Shown in pieces: positions 34,792-43,454 of a stretch of DNA of 64,000 nt. The translations under genes were made by a program, and so were the position numbers. The notes beneath the pieces were generated by a model, which saw only the letters and a program-made list of their open reading frames with translations, was not told where the DNA came from and ran no database searches. Where the stretch lies: positions 124,001 to 188,000 of the forward strand of contig JALEFZ010000095.1 of the NCBI GenBank assembly GCA_022760475.1, read 5' to 3'. The stretch is from Bacteroidia bacterium (GTDB lineage: Bacteria > Bacteroidota > Bacteroidia > J057). The number at the start of each line of letters is the position of its first letter. Position 1 is the first letter of the stretch.

Positions 34792-36127
34792 GGATTGAGG
34801 CAGGAAACCTCAACGTAAAGGTAGTCCCGATGCCTTCCTTTGAGTTAAGTAAAAGGCTTCCGTCATACTGCTCCATGATCTTCCTACATATGGAAAGCCC
34901 TAATCCAGTCCCTTCATAACGCTCGGAATTGTGCAAGCGGCTGAACATATCAAAAATCTGCTGCTGATACTTTTCCGGAATTCCGATTCCATTGTCTGAA
35001 ATCAGAATTACCCCCCATGCACCCTGATTTTCAAAACTAAGTTCAATTTTTGGAGAATTACTTTCGTTGTACTTGATGCCGTTGTCCAGGATGTTTTGTA
35101 GCAGCAACTCAAAATGAAAGGGGTAGCCCCACAGTATGGGTAGCTTCTCCGCTTCGATTTCTACTCCTTTGTCCTCTATATCCTTGCTCATGTTATTTTT
35201 GACCGTCGCCAGGATTTCATTAAGATCTACGGCTGTCTTTTCTCCTTCTGAAACAGAAAGTTTGCTGAATGCCAAAAGATTACGTGTAAGCTCATAAAGA
35301 TGGACACTGCTATCCTTGGCATAATTCAGGTAGTCCTCAACTTGAGCGAGGGTTTGGGAATCCAATTGCTTTTCGAGCAGTCCCATGAAGGAGTGGATCG
35401 TGCGAAGCGGCGTTTTAAAATGATGAGAGGTGGCATATGCGAAGTCCTGAAGCTCATTGTTCAAGTTGAGCAACTTCTGATTTTGGGTCGCAATTTTCCT
35501 GTTTTTCGTTTCCAGTTCCTGGTTTTTATGCTGAAGCTCTTCCAGTAGTTTCCCAGAATCCTTGACATAGTTGTTTTGGTCATAGTCGATGAAACCAATG
35601 AGTATCATCACTGCAAGGAAGTTCCCCAGCAGTGCAGAAATGTATACCGTATAGTTGACCAAGCTGGCATATGGGGATTCATAATTTTGAACGAAATATT
35701 CTGTTCCTATCAAACTTAGGATGATGACACTGAAAATGATTGCCTTATCCCTTCTTTTTGGGAAATAAATAAATCCATATAGGCCCAAAACAAGATAGGT
35801 GATATTTCCACCTAGCCCTTTTCCGTGTAAAATAATGAGGATATTTATATATAGGGTAAAGCCAAGCATACCGATCCACTTAGCCAAGATATATTTTCTG
35901 CGGTAGTTAGCGATGAGCCCAGCCAGAATGATCAGGTCAGCAAATAAAACTGCCCCAGAGCTCCAGGGAGCTTCAGGCGTATAGAAAGAAAATACATAGA
36001 ACAGGGGAATAAGTAGGATGGCGGCCGTTGATCGGTTGAGGAGGATAACCCTTCTACGATCAAAGTCGCTGATCTCATCAGTGACTCCCAGGTGGGATAT
36101 TTTATTCCAAAGACGAACGAATATCAT
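34751..36127 (-). CDS. Orphan membrane sensor histidine kinase (HisKA/HATPase)
   Basis: A 458-residue protein with about six N-terminal membrane segments (40-190), a coiled coil (about 198-230), a HisKA dimerisation domain and an HATPase domain. The H-box is YATSHHFKTPLRTI, in which the usual SHEL is SHHF, a variant seen in phytochrome-like Bacteroidota kinases. N-box NILDNGIKYN, G1 SDNGIGIPEKY, F-box DMFSRLHNSERYEGTGLGLS. No receiver domain and no regulator gene are adjacent. The 3' end overlaps the convergent YeeZ-like gene by 41 bp, so the last codons of both genes are encoded on the same DNA. Confidence 0.88.
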   Translation of the reverse strand: MIFVRLWNKISHLGVTDEISDFDRRRVILLNRSTAAILLIPLFYVFSFYTPEAPWSSGAVLFADLIILAGLIANYRRKYILAKWIGMLGFTLYINILIILHGKGLGGNITYLVLGLYGFIYFPKRRDKAIIFSVIILSLIGTEYFVQNYESPYASLVNYTVYISALLGNFLAVMILIGFIDYDQNNYVKDSGKLLEELQHKNQELETKNRKIATQNQKLLNLNNELQDFAYATSHHFKTPLRTIHSFMGLLEKQLDSQTLAQVEDYLNYAKDSSVHLYELTRNLLAFSKLSVSEGEKTAVDLNEILATVKNNMSKDIEDKGVEIEAEKLPILWGYPFHFELLLQNILDNGIKYNESNSPKIELSFENQGAWGVILISDNGIGIPEKYQQQIFDMFSRLHNSERYEGTGLGLSICRKIMEQYDGSLLLNSKEGIGTTFTLRFPASILTAEKALQRDHQI

Positions 36128-36238
36128 TATTCAACGCAGGGGGATTGGCCAAGAATAAATAAAATTAACAGCGAGGATATTTTTCTGGTAAGTGAAGCCT
36201 TATTAATTTTCATAAATATACTTCATAAAACATAAGTA

Positions 36239-36264
36239 TTACAGTTTTTGTTCAAAAACTGTAA
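36239..36264. promoter_or_regulatory. Palindromic candidate operator upstream of yaaA
   Basis: Perfect 12-bp arms TTACAGTTTTTG and CAAAAACTGTAA are separated by TT, in the 185-bp space between the divergent histidine-kinase and yaaA genes, 48 bp before the yaaA ATG. No T-tract follows, so a dimeric regulator's site is more likely than a terminator. The regulator is unknown. Confidence 0.45.
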
Positions 36265-36312
36265 AAATCAGACGTTGATTAGATTCTATTTTCGCAAAAC
36301 AAAGCAACACAT

Positions 36313-37086
36313 ATGTTATTGTTGATTTCTCCAGCTAAAAAGTTGGATTTTTCCGAGGAGAGCAGGCTCACAGACTCATTCAGTCTTCCCGACTTCATAG
36401 AAGATTCTGAAGAGTTGGTTGGCCAACTGGCAGGTATGCAAGCTACAGAACTGGGGAAACTCATGGATATCAGTGAGAATCTTTCCAAGTTAAATTATGA
36501 CAGGTACCAATCTTTCCATACACCCTTTAGCCCCAATAATGCCAAACAAGCCTTGCTTAGTTTTAAGGGAGAGGTATACCTGAAATTTGAGCTTGAATCT
36601 TATCAGGAAGAGGAATTTGAATTTGCCCAACAACATCTTCGAATTCTATCAGGACTTTATGGATTGCTTCGTCCCCTGGACTTGATTCAGCCATACAGGC
36701 TAGAGATGGGTACCAGGTTGAAGAATGGAAGAGGAAAAAATCTATATGATTTTTGGGGAAATAAAATTACAGACAAAATCAATGTAGACCTGCAAACTCA
36801 AGGCTACAATACGGTTGTGAACCTCGCTTCCAATGAGTATTTCAAATCTGTAAAAGCCAAAGAGCTCAATGGAAGGCTGATTACACCCTTATTCAAGGAA
36901 GAACGAAACGGTGGCTTCAAGGCAATTTTCCTCTATGCCAAGCAAGCAAGAGGTGCCATGTGCGATTTTGTCATCAAAGAAAAAATACAAGATCCAGAGT
37001 CTTTGAAGGATTTCCAGGGGATGGGCTATGCCTTCAATGATAGTCTATCTAATGAGACTGAATGGGTTTTCACAAGAAAATCCTGA
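36313..37086 (+). CDS. yaaA: Peroxide stress protein YaaA (UPF0246/DUF328)
   Basis: A 257-residue full-length YaaA. Family marks are the N-terminal MLLLISPAKKLDF, the LSGLYGLLRPLDLIQPYRLEMG segment and the late NLASNEYFKSV and GAMCDFVI. In Escherichia coli YaaA belongs to the OxyR regulon and limits free iron during peroxide stress; the structure binds DNA through a helix-hairpin-helix-like face. Here it is followed by its own terminator and then by a Dps-like ferritin-fold gene, which is consistent with an iron/oxidative-stress theme, though the genes are separate units. Confidence 0.95.
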   Translation: MLLLISPAKKLDFSEESRLTDSFSLPDFIEDSEELVGQLAGMQATELGKLMDISENLSKLNYDRYQSFHTPFSPNNAKQALLSFKGEVYLKFELESYQEEEFEFAQQHLRILSGLYGLLRPLDLIQPYRLEMGTRLKNGRGKNLYDFWGNKITDKINVDLQTQGYNTVVNLASNEYFKSVKAKELNGRLITPLFKEERNGGFKAIFLYAKQARGAMCDFVIKEKIQDPESLKDFQGMGYAFNDSLSNETEWVFTRKS

Positions 37087-37105
37087 TATAAAGTCATTTT
37101 TCTTG

Positions 37106-37146
37106 GCCCTTGTCTGTCGCTTTGACAGGCAAGGGCTATTTTTTTG
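37106..37146 (+). terminator. Intrinsic terminator of yaaA
   Basis: A 13-bp stem with one wobble (GCCCTTGTCTGTC with GACAGGCAAGGGC), GCTTT loop and TATTTTTTT tail, starting 20 bp after the yaaA stop. Confidence 0.85.
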
Positions 37147-37339
37147 CCATCATGTCAGCAATTATTCAATTGGTCTAACGATTGCTATTTACAAGTGAAT
37201 TCATCTGAAAGAAATGTGAGTGTGGGATGTGGATACAGGTGAATTTGGTCAGGCTCATGACACTTCAATGTTTTAACATCGTATTAAGAAACTTGATGCC
37301 TGAGGAACCGTCTAACTAACTGTAAGCAAAATTGGAACC

Positions 37340-37834
37340 ATGGATTTGATAAACTTCGAAAATACGAGCCCAGAACAAAGGGAAGAATTAGCAGAGAGGC
37401 TGGATGATCTTTTACAGAATTACGAAGTGTATCACAACAACATTCGTAAGATCCATTGGGAACGCAGTTTGCACCCCTATTTGGATTTCAATAGCAAGGT
37501 AGACTTCCTTCATAAGGTAAGCAGCAGCAGCCAAAACAAATTGGCTGAACAGGTGCTAAGTTTGGGAAAATCACCTTCGGTTGCGGCCCATACACCTTCT
37601 TACTTGCCTTCTAAGCTCTTTATCCGCGGCATAGACAGGGTGGAAGGCTTTGAGGATGCGGTTCAAACCCTTATTGGCACCAGCAAGGAATTGCTGGAAG
37701 AGGTGAAAGACATTTTTTATCTCGCGGCCGACTATCAGGAAGAATCAACAATGGAGCAAATGAATATGCTGGCTTCCCAGTTGTCGATGACTGCCTTTGT
37801 ATTTTCTTCGGTGAGGCTGTCTATTATGAACTAA
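37340..37834 (+). CDS. Dps-like ferritin-fold protein with incomplete ferroxidase site
   Basis: A 164-residue four-helix protein that aligns with Dps. LLQNYEVYHNNIRKIHW matches the first Dps helix, and KLAEQVLSLGKSP matches the DxxAERILxLGG segment with equal spacing. Of the five usual inter-subunit ferroxidase ligands, H39, D55 and E70 are kept, but the second His is N51 and the second Asp is N66. Iron oxidation may therefore be weak or absent, leaving a structural or DNA-protecting role. The DNA-binding lysine tail of E. coli Dps is not present. It forms a single-gene unit with a strong terminator 60 bp downstream. Confidence 0.75.
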   Translation: MDLINFENTSPEQREELAERLDDLLQNYEVYHNNIRKIHWERSLHPYLDFNSKVDFLHKVSSSSQNKLAEQVLSLGKSPSVAAHTPSYLPSKLFIRGIDRVEGFEDAVQTLIGTSKELLEEVKDIFYLAADYQEESTMEQMNMLASQLSMTAFVFSSVRLSIMN

Positions 37835-37892
37835 AATAATCCGCCTTCGGGCATTTGATACATGGTTGTGTGTAGGTAGAGGGATTCTACCC

Positions 37893-37928
37893 ATCCCCTC
37901 GCTGTGGTGGCGAGGGGATCTTTTTTTC
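37893..37928 (+). terminator. Intrinsic terminator of the Dps-like gene
   Basis: A perfect 10-bp GC-rich stem (ATCCCCTCGC with GCGAGGGGAT), loop TGTGGTG, then C and seven T. It also separates this gene from the convergent catabolic operon, but has no T-tract on the minus strand. Confidence 0.85.
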
Positions 37929-37942
37929 TGGTTCATTATAAA

Positions 37943-39439
37943 TCAGGCGAACAAGGATTGCAATTTCATGGCAACCCCCATGTCACCATTAATTTTCAAT
38001 TTACCACTCATCATGGCCGACATGGGATTCAACTGCCCCTTGATCAAAGACTTGAAGTCTGCCATAGAGACCTCTACTGTACAGGCTGCATCTCTGTCAT
38101 CGGTACTCACCGTATTGGTCTCTCCGGTTCCATCGATCAACAGCTTTTCAGCGCCGAAGTCAAACTTGAGGGTAGAACCTAGAGGCGAAGCCTTGACTGC
38201 ACTGGCCTGAATGTTTACCACCAGTTCATTTATACCATTAGAACCATTCTGGCTTGAGACATCTTCCATGGGAATGTTGGCTTCCTGGTAAACCACATCA
38301 TCAATAACCATCTTGGAGATGATTTCGCGCATGATCTCCGAACTTCCTCCACCGATCGTGCCGATTCGGCTATCCCTGAACATCCTTGCGATTTTGTATT
38401 CTTCGATGTAGCCATAGCCTCCGAAAAACTGCAAGCATTGGGTCATGGTCTTGTCTGACAACTCGGTCGCGAGAAGTTTTGCCATAGAACATTCCTTCAC
38501 TACATACTCACCTATGTCATGCATCTTGGAACAGTAAAGGACGAACTGCTTCACAGACTCAATCTCACTTGATAGTTGAGCCAAGCGGTGGCGCAAGACT
38601 TGAAACTTTGTAAGGGGTCTACCAAAGGCATGGCGATCCTTCATGTAATTCAGGGCATGGGAAACAGCCAGTTCAGAAGCTGAATAACCTGCAATGGCAC
38701 CAATCAATCTCTCCAGTTGGAGACCTCCCATCAAGTAATAGAAACCTTGTCCCTCCTCCCCAATCAGGTTTTCGGCGGGTACTTTTACATTATCAAAGGC
38801 CAATTCTGCTGTATCTGAAGCATGCCAACCCAATTTTTTAAGCTTGGTAGCTGTTACTCCCTCAGCATGCCGATCAATAACCAGTAGACTCACTCCCGCT
38901 GGTCCAGCATCTGGATCAGTCTTGACGACAGTCACAATAAAATCTCCATAGACAGCATTGGTGATGAAGGTTTTGGAACCATTCACCACATAATAATCGC
39001 CCTCTTTTCGAGCCGTAGTTTTGATGTTTTGGACATCGGAGCCAGCACTCGGTTCTGAAATACCAATACAGGAAATCAGATCACCAGAAATAATTCCAGG
39101 AAGGTACTTTTCTTTCAGTCTATCGCTGCCATACTTCAGCAGATAGGGGCCGGACATGTATTGAACCACCATTTGGACAATGGCAAAACCTCCTGAAAAA
39201 CATCTGGAGATTTCTTCAGTAAAGATCACATCATAGAAAAAGTCCAGTTCAGAACCTCCATATTGGGTAGGATACCCTAGTCCAAGGAAGCCCATTTGCC
39301 CCATTTTGTGCCAGATATCCTTTGGAATTCGTCGATCTTCTTCCCATTGGTCAATATGTGGAATAGCCTCTTTTTCCAAAAAACTTCTCAAACTGCTTCG
39401 AAATAGCTCGTGTTCTTCTGTAAGGTATAAGGATTTCAT
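37943..39439 (-). CDS. Acyl-CoA dehydrogenase fused to a C-terminal SCP2 domain
   Basis: A 498-residue fusion. Residues 1-380 are an acyl-CoA dehydrogenase (FAD signature CIGISEPSAGSDVQNIKTTA, then NGSKTFITNA and the ending GGGSSEIMREIISKM). The catalytic Glu of the medium-chain type (YEGTxE) is absent there, as in long-chain/isovaleryl-type enzymes whose base lies elsewhere. Residues about 400-498 are an SCP2 sterol-carrier-like domain (STLKFDFGAEKLLIDGTG to NPMSAMMSGKLKINGDMGVA), which holds lipids or acyl-CoA. It is the last gene of the tetR-led operon, 46 bp after the SDR. The carrier domain implies a bulky, hydrophobic substrate. Confidence 0.88.
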   Translation of the reverse strand: MKSLYLTEEHELFRSSLRSFLEKEAIPHIDQWEEDRRIPKDIWHKMGQMGFLGLGYPTQYGGSELDFFYDVIFTEEISRCFSGGFAIVQMVVQYMSGPYLLKYGSDRLKEKYLPGIISGDLISCIGISEPSAGSDVQNIKTTARKEGDYYVVNGSKTFITNAVYGDFIVTVVKTDPDAGPAGVSLLVIDRHAEGVTATKLKKLGWHASDTAELAFDNVKVPAENLIGEEGQGFYYLMGGLQLERLIGAIAGYSASELAVSHALNYMKDRHAFGRPLTKFQVLRHRLAQLSSEIESVKQFVLYCSKMHDIGEYVVKECSMAKLLATELSDKTMTQCLQFFGGYGYIEEYKIARMFRDSRIGTIGGGSSEIMREIISKMVIDDVVYQEANIPMEDVSSQNGSNGINELVVNIQASAVKASPLGSTLKFDFGAEKLLIDGTGETNTVSTDDRDAACTVEVSMADFKSLIKGQLNPMSAMMSGKLKINGDMGVAMKLQSLFA

Positions 39440-39485
39440 ATTGCTGTTTTTTTATATTCTGTTGATTAATGTTCATTCAAATTGG

Positions 39486-40280
39486 CTAGGTCTGTGTCTC
39501 AATCACTTCTCGTCTGACCAGCCACATTTTAAAGGAATGGGGCAATAACCCATTAAATCTGTAGAGGCTACGCATTTTCCAGCCACTGACCACCAGTTCT
39601 TTTCCCTTTTTGATCCCTTTCATGATGTCTCCTGCAACCTCCTCACGACTCGTGGCGGCAATTCCATGGAAGGTATTGACTTTTTCCATCTTGGCCCTGC
39701 CCTGGAAGGGGGTATCGTTCAAAGCTGCAGGACATACAGCCATGAGCCTCACCTTTCCTCTCCTCATCTTCTGCTCCTCATTGATGGCCCGGGTAAAACT
39801 CAACACAAAAGACTTGGTTGCTGCGTAAGTTGAAAAAAGCGGTGTAGGTTGGAATGAAGAATTGGAACTGATATTGATGATCAAACCCTTTTGTCGCTTC
39901 TCCATGCGCTTCAAAAAGATCCGGGTAAAAACATAAACAACCTGCATATGAAGATTCATCATGCCCAACTCACGATCCAGATCTGTTTCCAGTAGGAAGC
40001 CGTAGCTTCCAAAACCCGCATTATTTACCAGAATATCAACTTGATAGCCATTCTTATCTAACCACTCACAAACTTTCTCATGTGCCTTGCCTTCGTTGAG
40101 GTCCAAAGTAAGGGCATCCAATTGGAGGGAGGGGTAAACAAGAAGCAATTTTTCCCGAGATGCTTCAATTTCATCCGGAAGTTTGGAAACCCACAGTATC
40201 CGATAGCCTTCAGCGGCAAGTTTTTCAGAAAGTGTAAGTCCCAGGCCACTTGACCCACCTGTAATCAGAGCAGTTTTCAT
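39486..40280 (-). CDS. Classical short-chain dehydrogenase/reductase
   Basis: A 264-residue SDR with TGGSSGLG cofactor loop, NNAG at the fourth strand, the catalytic Ser in INISSNSS and YAATK as the Y-x3-K pair. The sequence resembles DltE/17-beta-HSD12-like SDRs that act on lipid-like carbonyls or 3-oxoacyl-CoA. Its start overlaps the aldehyde dehydrogenase stop by 4 bp, so the two are translationally coupled; an alcohol-to-aldehyde-to-acid sequence is a natural guess. Confidence 0.85.
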   Translation of the reverse strand: MKTALITGGSSGLGLTLSEKLAAEGYRILWVSKLPDEIEASREKLLLVYPSLQLDALTLDLNEGKAHEKVCEWLDKNGYQVDILVNNAGFGSYGFLLETDLDRELGMMNLHMQVVYVFTRIFLKRMEKRQKGLIINISSNSSFQPTPLFSTYAATKSFVLSFTRAINEEQKMRRGKVRLMAVCPAALNDTPFQGRAKMEKVNTFHGIAATSREEVAGDIMKGIKKGKELVVSGWKMRSLYRFNGLLPHSFKMWLVRREVIETQT

Positions 40281-41707
40281 AAACGGGCAACTTTAGTCAG
40301 ATTTTTGAATATATTTTTTTTAAAAGGAGGGTACAACATCCTCCAATCCAACCATTTACGAACCATCACTCCCCTTTCATTGGAAAAATCTTCAAAGCTC
40401 CTTCTGCCATTGGATTTACCTATACCGGAATTATTCACCCCACCAAATGGCAACTTGGGGTTGATGGAAGTGATCATCAGTTCGTTCAGTGCAAAACCAC
40501 CTGAGCGTGTATGTTGAAGGACTTTTTGGACTTGGTCTTTTCTTTGTGAAAACATGTACATACTGAGGGCTGCAGGCAATCGGTTGATAAATTGTAGCGC
40601 ATCTTCCAAATCGTCAAATGGGATGATGGGTAAAATGGGACCAAAGATCTCCTCCTTCATGATTTGCATGTTCCAGTTTACATTTTCAAGCAGAACAGGT
40701 GCCATGAACCGACCAGCTCTCTTTCCTTCCCATGCTACTTTGGCACCGCCCCCTATGGCCTTATCCAGGAGTTTATTTAATCTTTCTGCATTTTTTTCGT
40801 CTACAATCCTGCCATAATAGGGAGATTCCTCAATGGAGTCATGTTCTTTTTGATAAAATGCCTTTACTGTATCAATAAAGCCTTGTTTGAATCTATCCAA
40901 ATGGCTGGCATGAATAAGGACATAATCCGGTGCGACGCAGGTCTGCCCGACATTGAGGCATTTTCCCCATGCAATTTTTTGAGCTGCCATTCCGACATTG
41001 GCACTTGAATCAATGATAACTGGGGATTTTCCTCCCAATTCAAGTGTAACCGAGCAAAGATTCCTGGCGGCAGCTTCCATGACTACCTTTCCAACCTTTG
41101 GACTTCCTGTAAAAAAAAGATGGTTAAAGGGCAGTTTGAGCAATGCTGTGGCAGTTGAAACCCCACCTTCAATCACCTTCACTTCACTTTCATCAAATAG
41201 CTCGTCCATCATTTTCTTGATAAAGGATGAGGTTTGAGGCGCCATTTCTGACGGTTTGATGATGCTTGCATTTCCAGCCGCAATTGAATAAAGAAGTGGA
41301 TTTATGGCCAATTGGAATGGATAATTCCATGGGGAAAAAATCAAGACTTGCCCTTTGGGCTCATACCTAATTCGGGAATTGATTCCGGCTAGCCCAAGAA
41401 TAGATCCTACCCTTTTGTCCTTCATCCAAGTCCTGACATTTCTTTTGATATGGGTCAAGCTCGTAAGGATTGGAACCAGTTCTGTAGAAAGGCTTTCTTC
41501 CGCGGGCTTGGATAGGTCAGCTTTTAAGGCAGCATACAAATTTGATTGATTTTCTTCTCTTAATAAATATTTCTCAATTTTTCTCAGCTTCACCAAACGA
41601 TCCTTTGGGCTGGAATCCTTAAGGCGTTGAAGGTTGTCCAAACTTCCCTGAGTTTCAAAAGAAGCCTTTATTGTGTGAATATTCTGCTTGAATGAGATCT
41701 GGTTCAT
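40277..41707 (-). CDS. Class 3-type (fatty) aldehyde dehydrogenase
   Basis: A 476-residue aldehyde dehydrogenase. Visible are the PWNYPFQLAINPL substrate/cofactor segment, catalytic Glu in TLELGGKSP, catalytic Cys257 in NVGQTCVAPDY and the late PFGGVNNSGIGKSNGRRSF. The motif set is that of class 3/fatty aldehyde dehydrogenases, which oxidise medium- to long-chain or isoprenoid aldehydes to acids. In the operon it lies just after the acyl-CoA synthetase (9-bp gap), so its product can be activated to a CoA thioester at once. Confidence 0.92.
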   Translation of the reverse strand: MNQISFKQNIHTIKASFETQGSLDNLQRLKDSSPKDRLVKLRKIEKYLLREENQSNLYAALKADLSKPAEESLSTELVPILTSLTHIKRNVRTWMKDKRVGSILGLAGINSRIRYEPKGQVLIFSPWNYPFQLAINPLLYSIAAGNASIIKPSEMAPQTSSFIKKMMDELFDESEVKVIEGGVSTATALLKLPFNHLFFTGSPKVGKVVMEAAARNLCSVTLELGGKSPVIIDSSANVGMAAQKIAWGKCLNVGQTCVAPDYVLIHASHLDRFKQGFIDTVKAFYQKEHDSIEESPYYGRIVDEKNAERLNKLLDKAIGGGAKVAWEGKRAGRFMAPVLLENVNWNMQIMKEEIFGPILPIIPFDDLEDALQFINRLPAALSMYMFSQRKDQVQKVLQHTRSGGFALNELMITSINPKLPFGGVNNSGIGKSNGRRSFEDFSNERGVMVRKWLDWRMLYPPFKKNIFKNLTKVARL

Positions 41708-41716
41708 ATAGGCTAA

Positions 41717-43402
41717 TTAATCTTCCCAAATAATATCTTGATCTGAAAGATGCCACTCCTGGAATCGCTCTCTATATCTTTCATCTATGGCTCCACGCCT
41801 CAATTTGAGAGTGGGTGTAAGGAGGTGGTTGTCAATTCCCCATGCTTCCTTCGTAATTATCATGGTAGATACTGTCTCATGATTGGCCGCTGAATCATTG
41901 ACTTGGCTGAGCTGTTGAACCAGGTTCCTTTCTATGGACTCTCTGGGCATTTTCACAGCATCTTCAGATAAGTTGACCAGTGCCACGGGTTGAGAAATCC
42001 CAATACCTACCACACAAACTTGTTCGATGATGTCACTGTCCATGAACTTTTCTTCCAGGCTTCCTGGAACGACAAAGACCCCTTTGGTGGTTTTGAAGGC
42101 ATCTTTTACCCTCCCAATGACCTTCAAAAAGCCATCCTTATCGAATTCACCTTTATCCCCTGAGTGCAGCCACCCATTCTTCAATACTTCCTGGCTCAAT
42201 TCAGGGTCTTTGTAATAGCCCTTCATTACCCAGGGCAATTTCATGAGAATTTCGCCTGTTTCTTCATCAATTTTCCCTTCGCAGAAGGGCAAGACTTTGC
42301 CTACGGTATTGGGCTGGTGGCGATCTGCTGGCATCAGTGAAAAACCTCCACAACATTCAGTCATGCCATAAATCTCTCTTAGATTGATGTCCAGTTTGCG
42401 GTACCATTGTTTGAGGGGCTCTGGAGTCATCGAAGCTCCAGTCATGACCATGGTCGTATTGCTAAGGCCAAGGGCTTTTTTCAATCGTTTCTTCAATAGA
42501 CCTGAAAGTCCAGGTATTCCTAAGAGAAAATTGAGCCTCTTTTGAGGAATCTTGGCCAAGATAGCCATATAAAACTTGGTCCAGATTCTTGGTACAGCAA
42601 AGAAAAGCGTCGGCTGGGTATCCTGAAGGTTTTTTGCAAAAGTATCCAGGGATTCCCCAAAAGATATTTTGCCTCCGCTCATAAGGGCTGCAACTTCAAC
42701 AGCCACCCTTTCTGCAATGTGATTCAAGGGCAGAAATGAAAAGAAGGAAGTTTGTTCCAGTTCGCCGGTCTTGAGGTTATCGATCAATTCTTCAGACCTG
42801 ATCACCATGGCAGCATTTTCATAATCGTGAATCACACCTTTGGGAATCCCTGTAGTACCGGAGGTAAACAAGATTGTCCAGGTATCACTCAACTCAGGTA
42901 GCGGTTCTCCTTGGAGGGACATTTGATTTTCAACGAGTTCGTCCCAATCCATTCCCCTACTCACCCTTGCATTCCCTTCGTAATGGGGAAATTTTATAAT
43001 GGGAAGGTCCTCAGGAATGGCCTGGTCTAGTGCATCCCAACTATCCAATTTTCCTACAAATACCAAGCGTGCATCGCTCCTTTCAAGAACGACCTCGCTT
43101 TGTTTACTCGATAAGTTGGGGTAAAAGGGAGTAGACACAAAACCGCCCATCATGATGGCCAGGTCTGCCAGTACCCAATGGTAACAATTTTTAGAAAATA
43201 TCCCGATGTGTTCGCCCTTCTTGAGTCCCAAATTCTGTAGAGCAGCTGCCATTTTCCTCGCTTCCAGGCCTGCCTCCTTGTAAGTGAGTGTCTGCCATCG
43301 CTCTCCAAATGGCTGCCTCAAAAATACCGCATCAGGTTTTTCTCTTTCCCACTGATAAAAGTAATCCAGATGGGTTCGCAGGTTTTCTGTTAGCTCTTTC
43401 AT
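41717..43402 (-). CDS. Long-chain acyl-CoA synthetase-like AMP-binding protein
   Basis: A 561-residue adenylate-forming enzyme. The P-loop is TSGTTGIPKG, with REIYGMTECCGG, the A8 hinge region LHSGDKGEFDKDGFLKVIGR and the VVPGSLEEKF segment. The pattern matches long-/very-long-chain synthetases, which form acyl-AMP then acyl-CoA. It should activate the acid released by the operon's aldehyde dehydrogenase. It lies between the VLCAD-like gene (52 bp) and the aldehyde dehydrogenase (9 bp). Confidence 0.9.
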   Translation of the reverse strand: MKELTENLRTHLDYFYQWEREKPDAVFLRQPFGERWQTLTYKEAGLEARKMAAALQNLGLKKGEHIGIFSKNCYHWVLADLAIMMGGFVSTPFYPNLSSKQSEVVLERSDARLVFVGKLDSWDALDQAIPEDLPIIKFPHYEGNARVSRGMDWDELVENQMSLQGEPLPELSDTWTILFTSGTTGIPKGVIHDYENAAMVIRSEELIDNLKTGELEQTSFFSFLPLNHIAERVAVEVAALMSGGKISFGESLDTFAKNLQDTQPTLFFAVPRIWTKFYMAILAKIPQKRLNFLLGIPGLSGLLKKRLKKALGLSNTTMVMTGASMTPEPLKQWYRKLDINLREIYGMTECCGGFSLMPADRHQPNTVGKVLPFCEGKIDEETGEILMKLPWVMKGYYKDPELSQEVLKNGWLHSGDKGEFDKDGFLKVIGRVKDAFKTTKGVFVVPGSLEEKFMDSDIIEQVCVVGIGISQPVALVNLSEDAVKMPRESIERNLVQQLSQVNDSAANHETVSTMIITKEAWGIDNHLLTPTLKLRRGAIDERYRERFQEWHLSDQDIIWED

Positions 43403-43454
43403 AGTAGTAGTCCTAATTTGAAAATGGCGATTAAATCATCGAGATAAATTGAAT

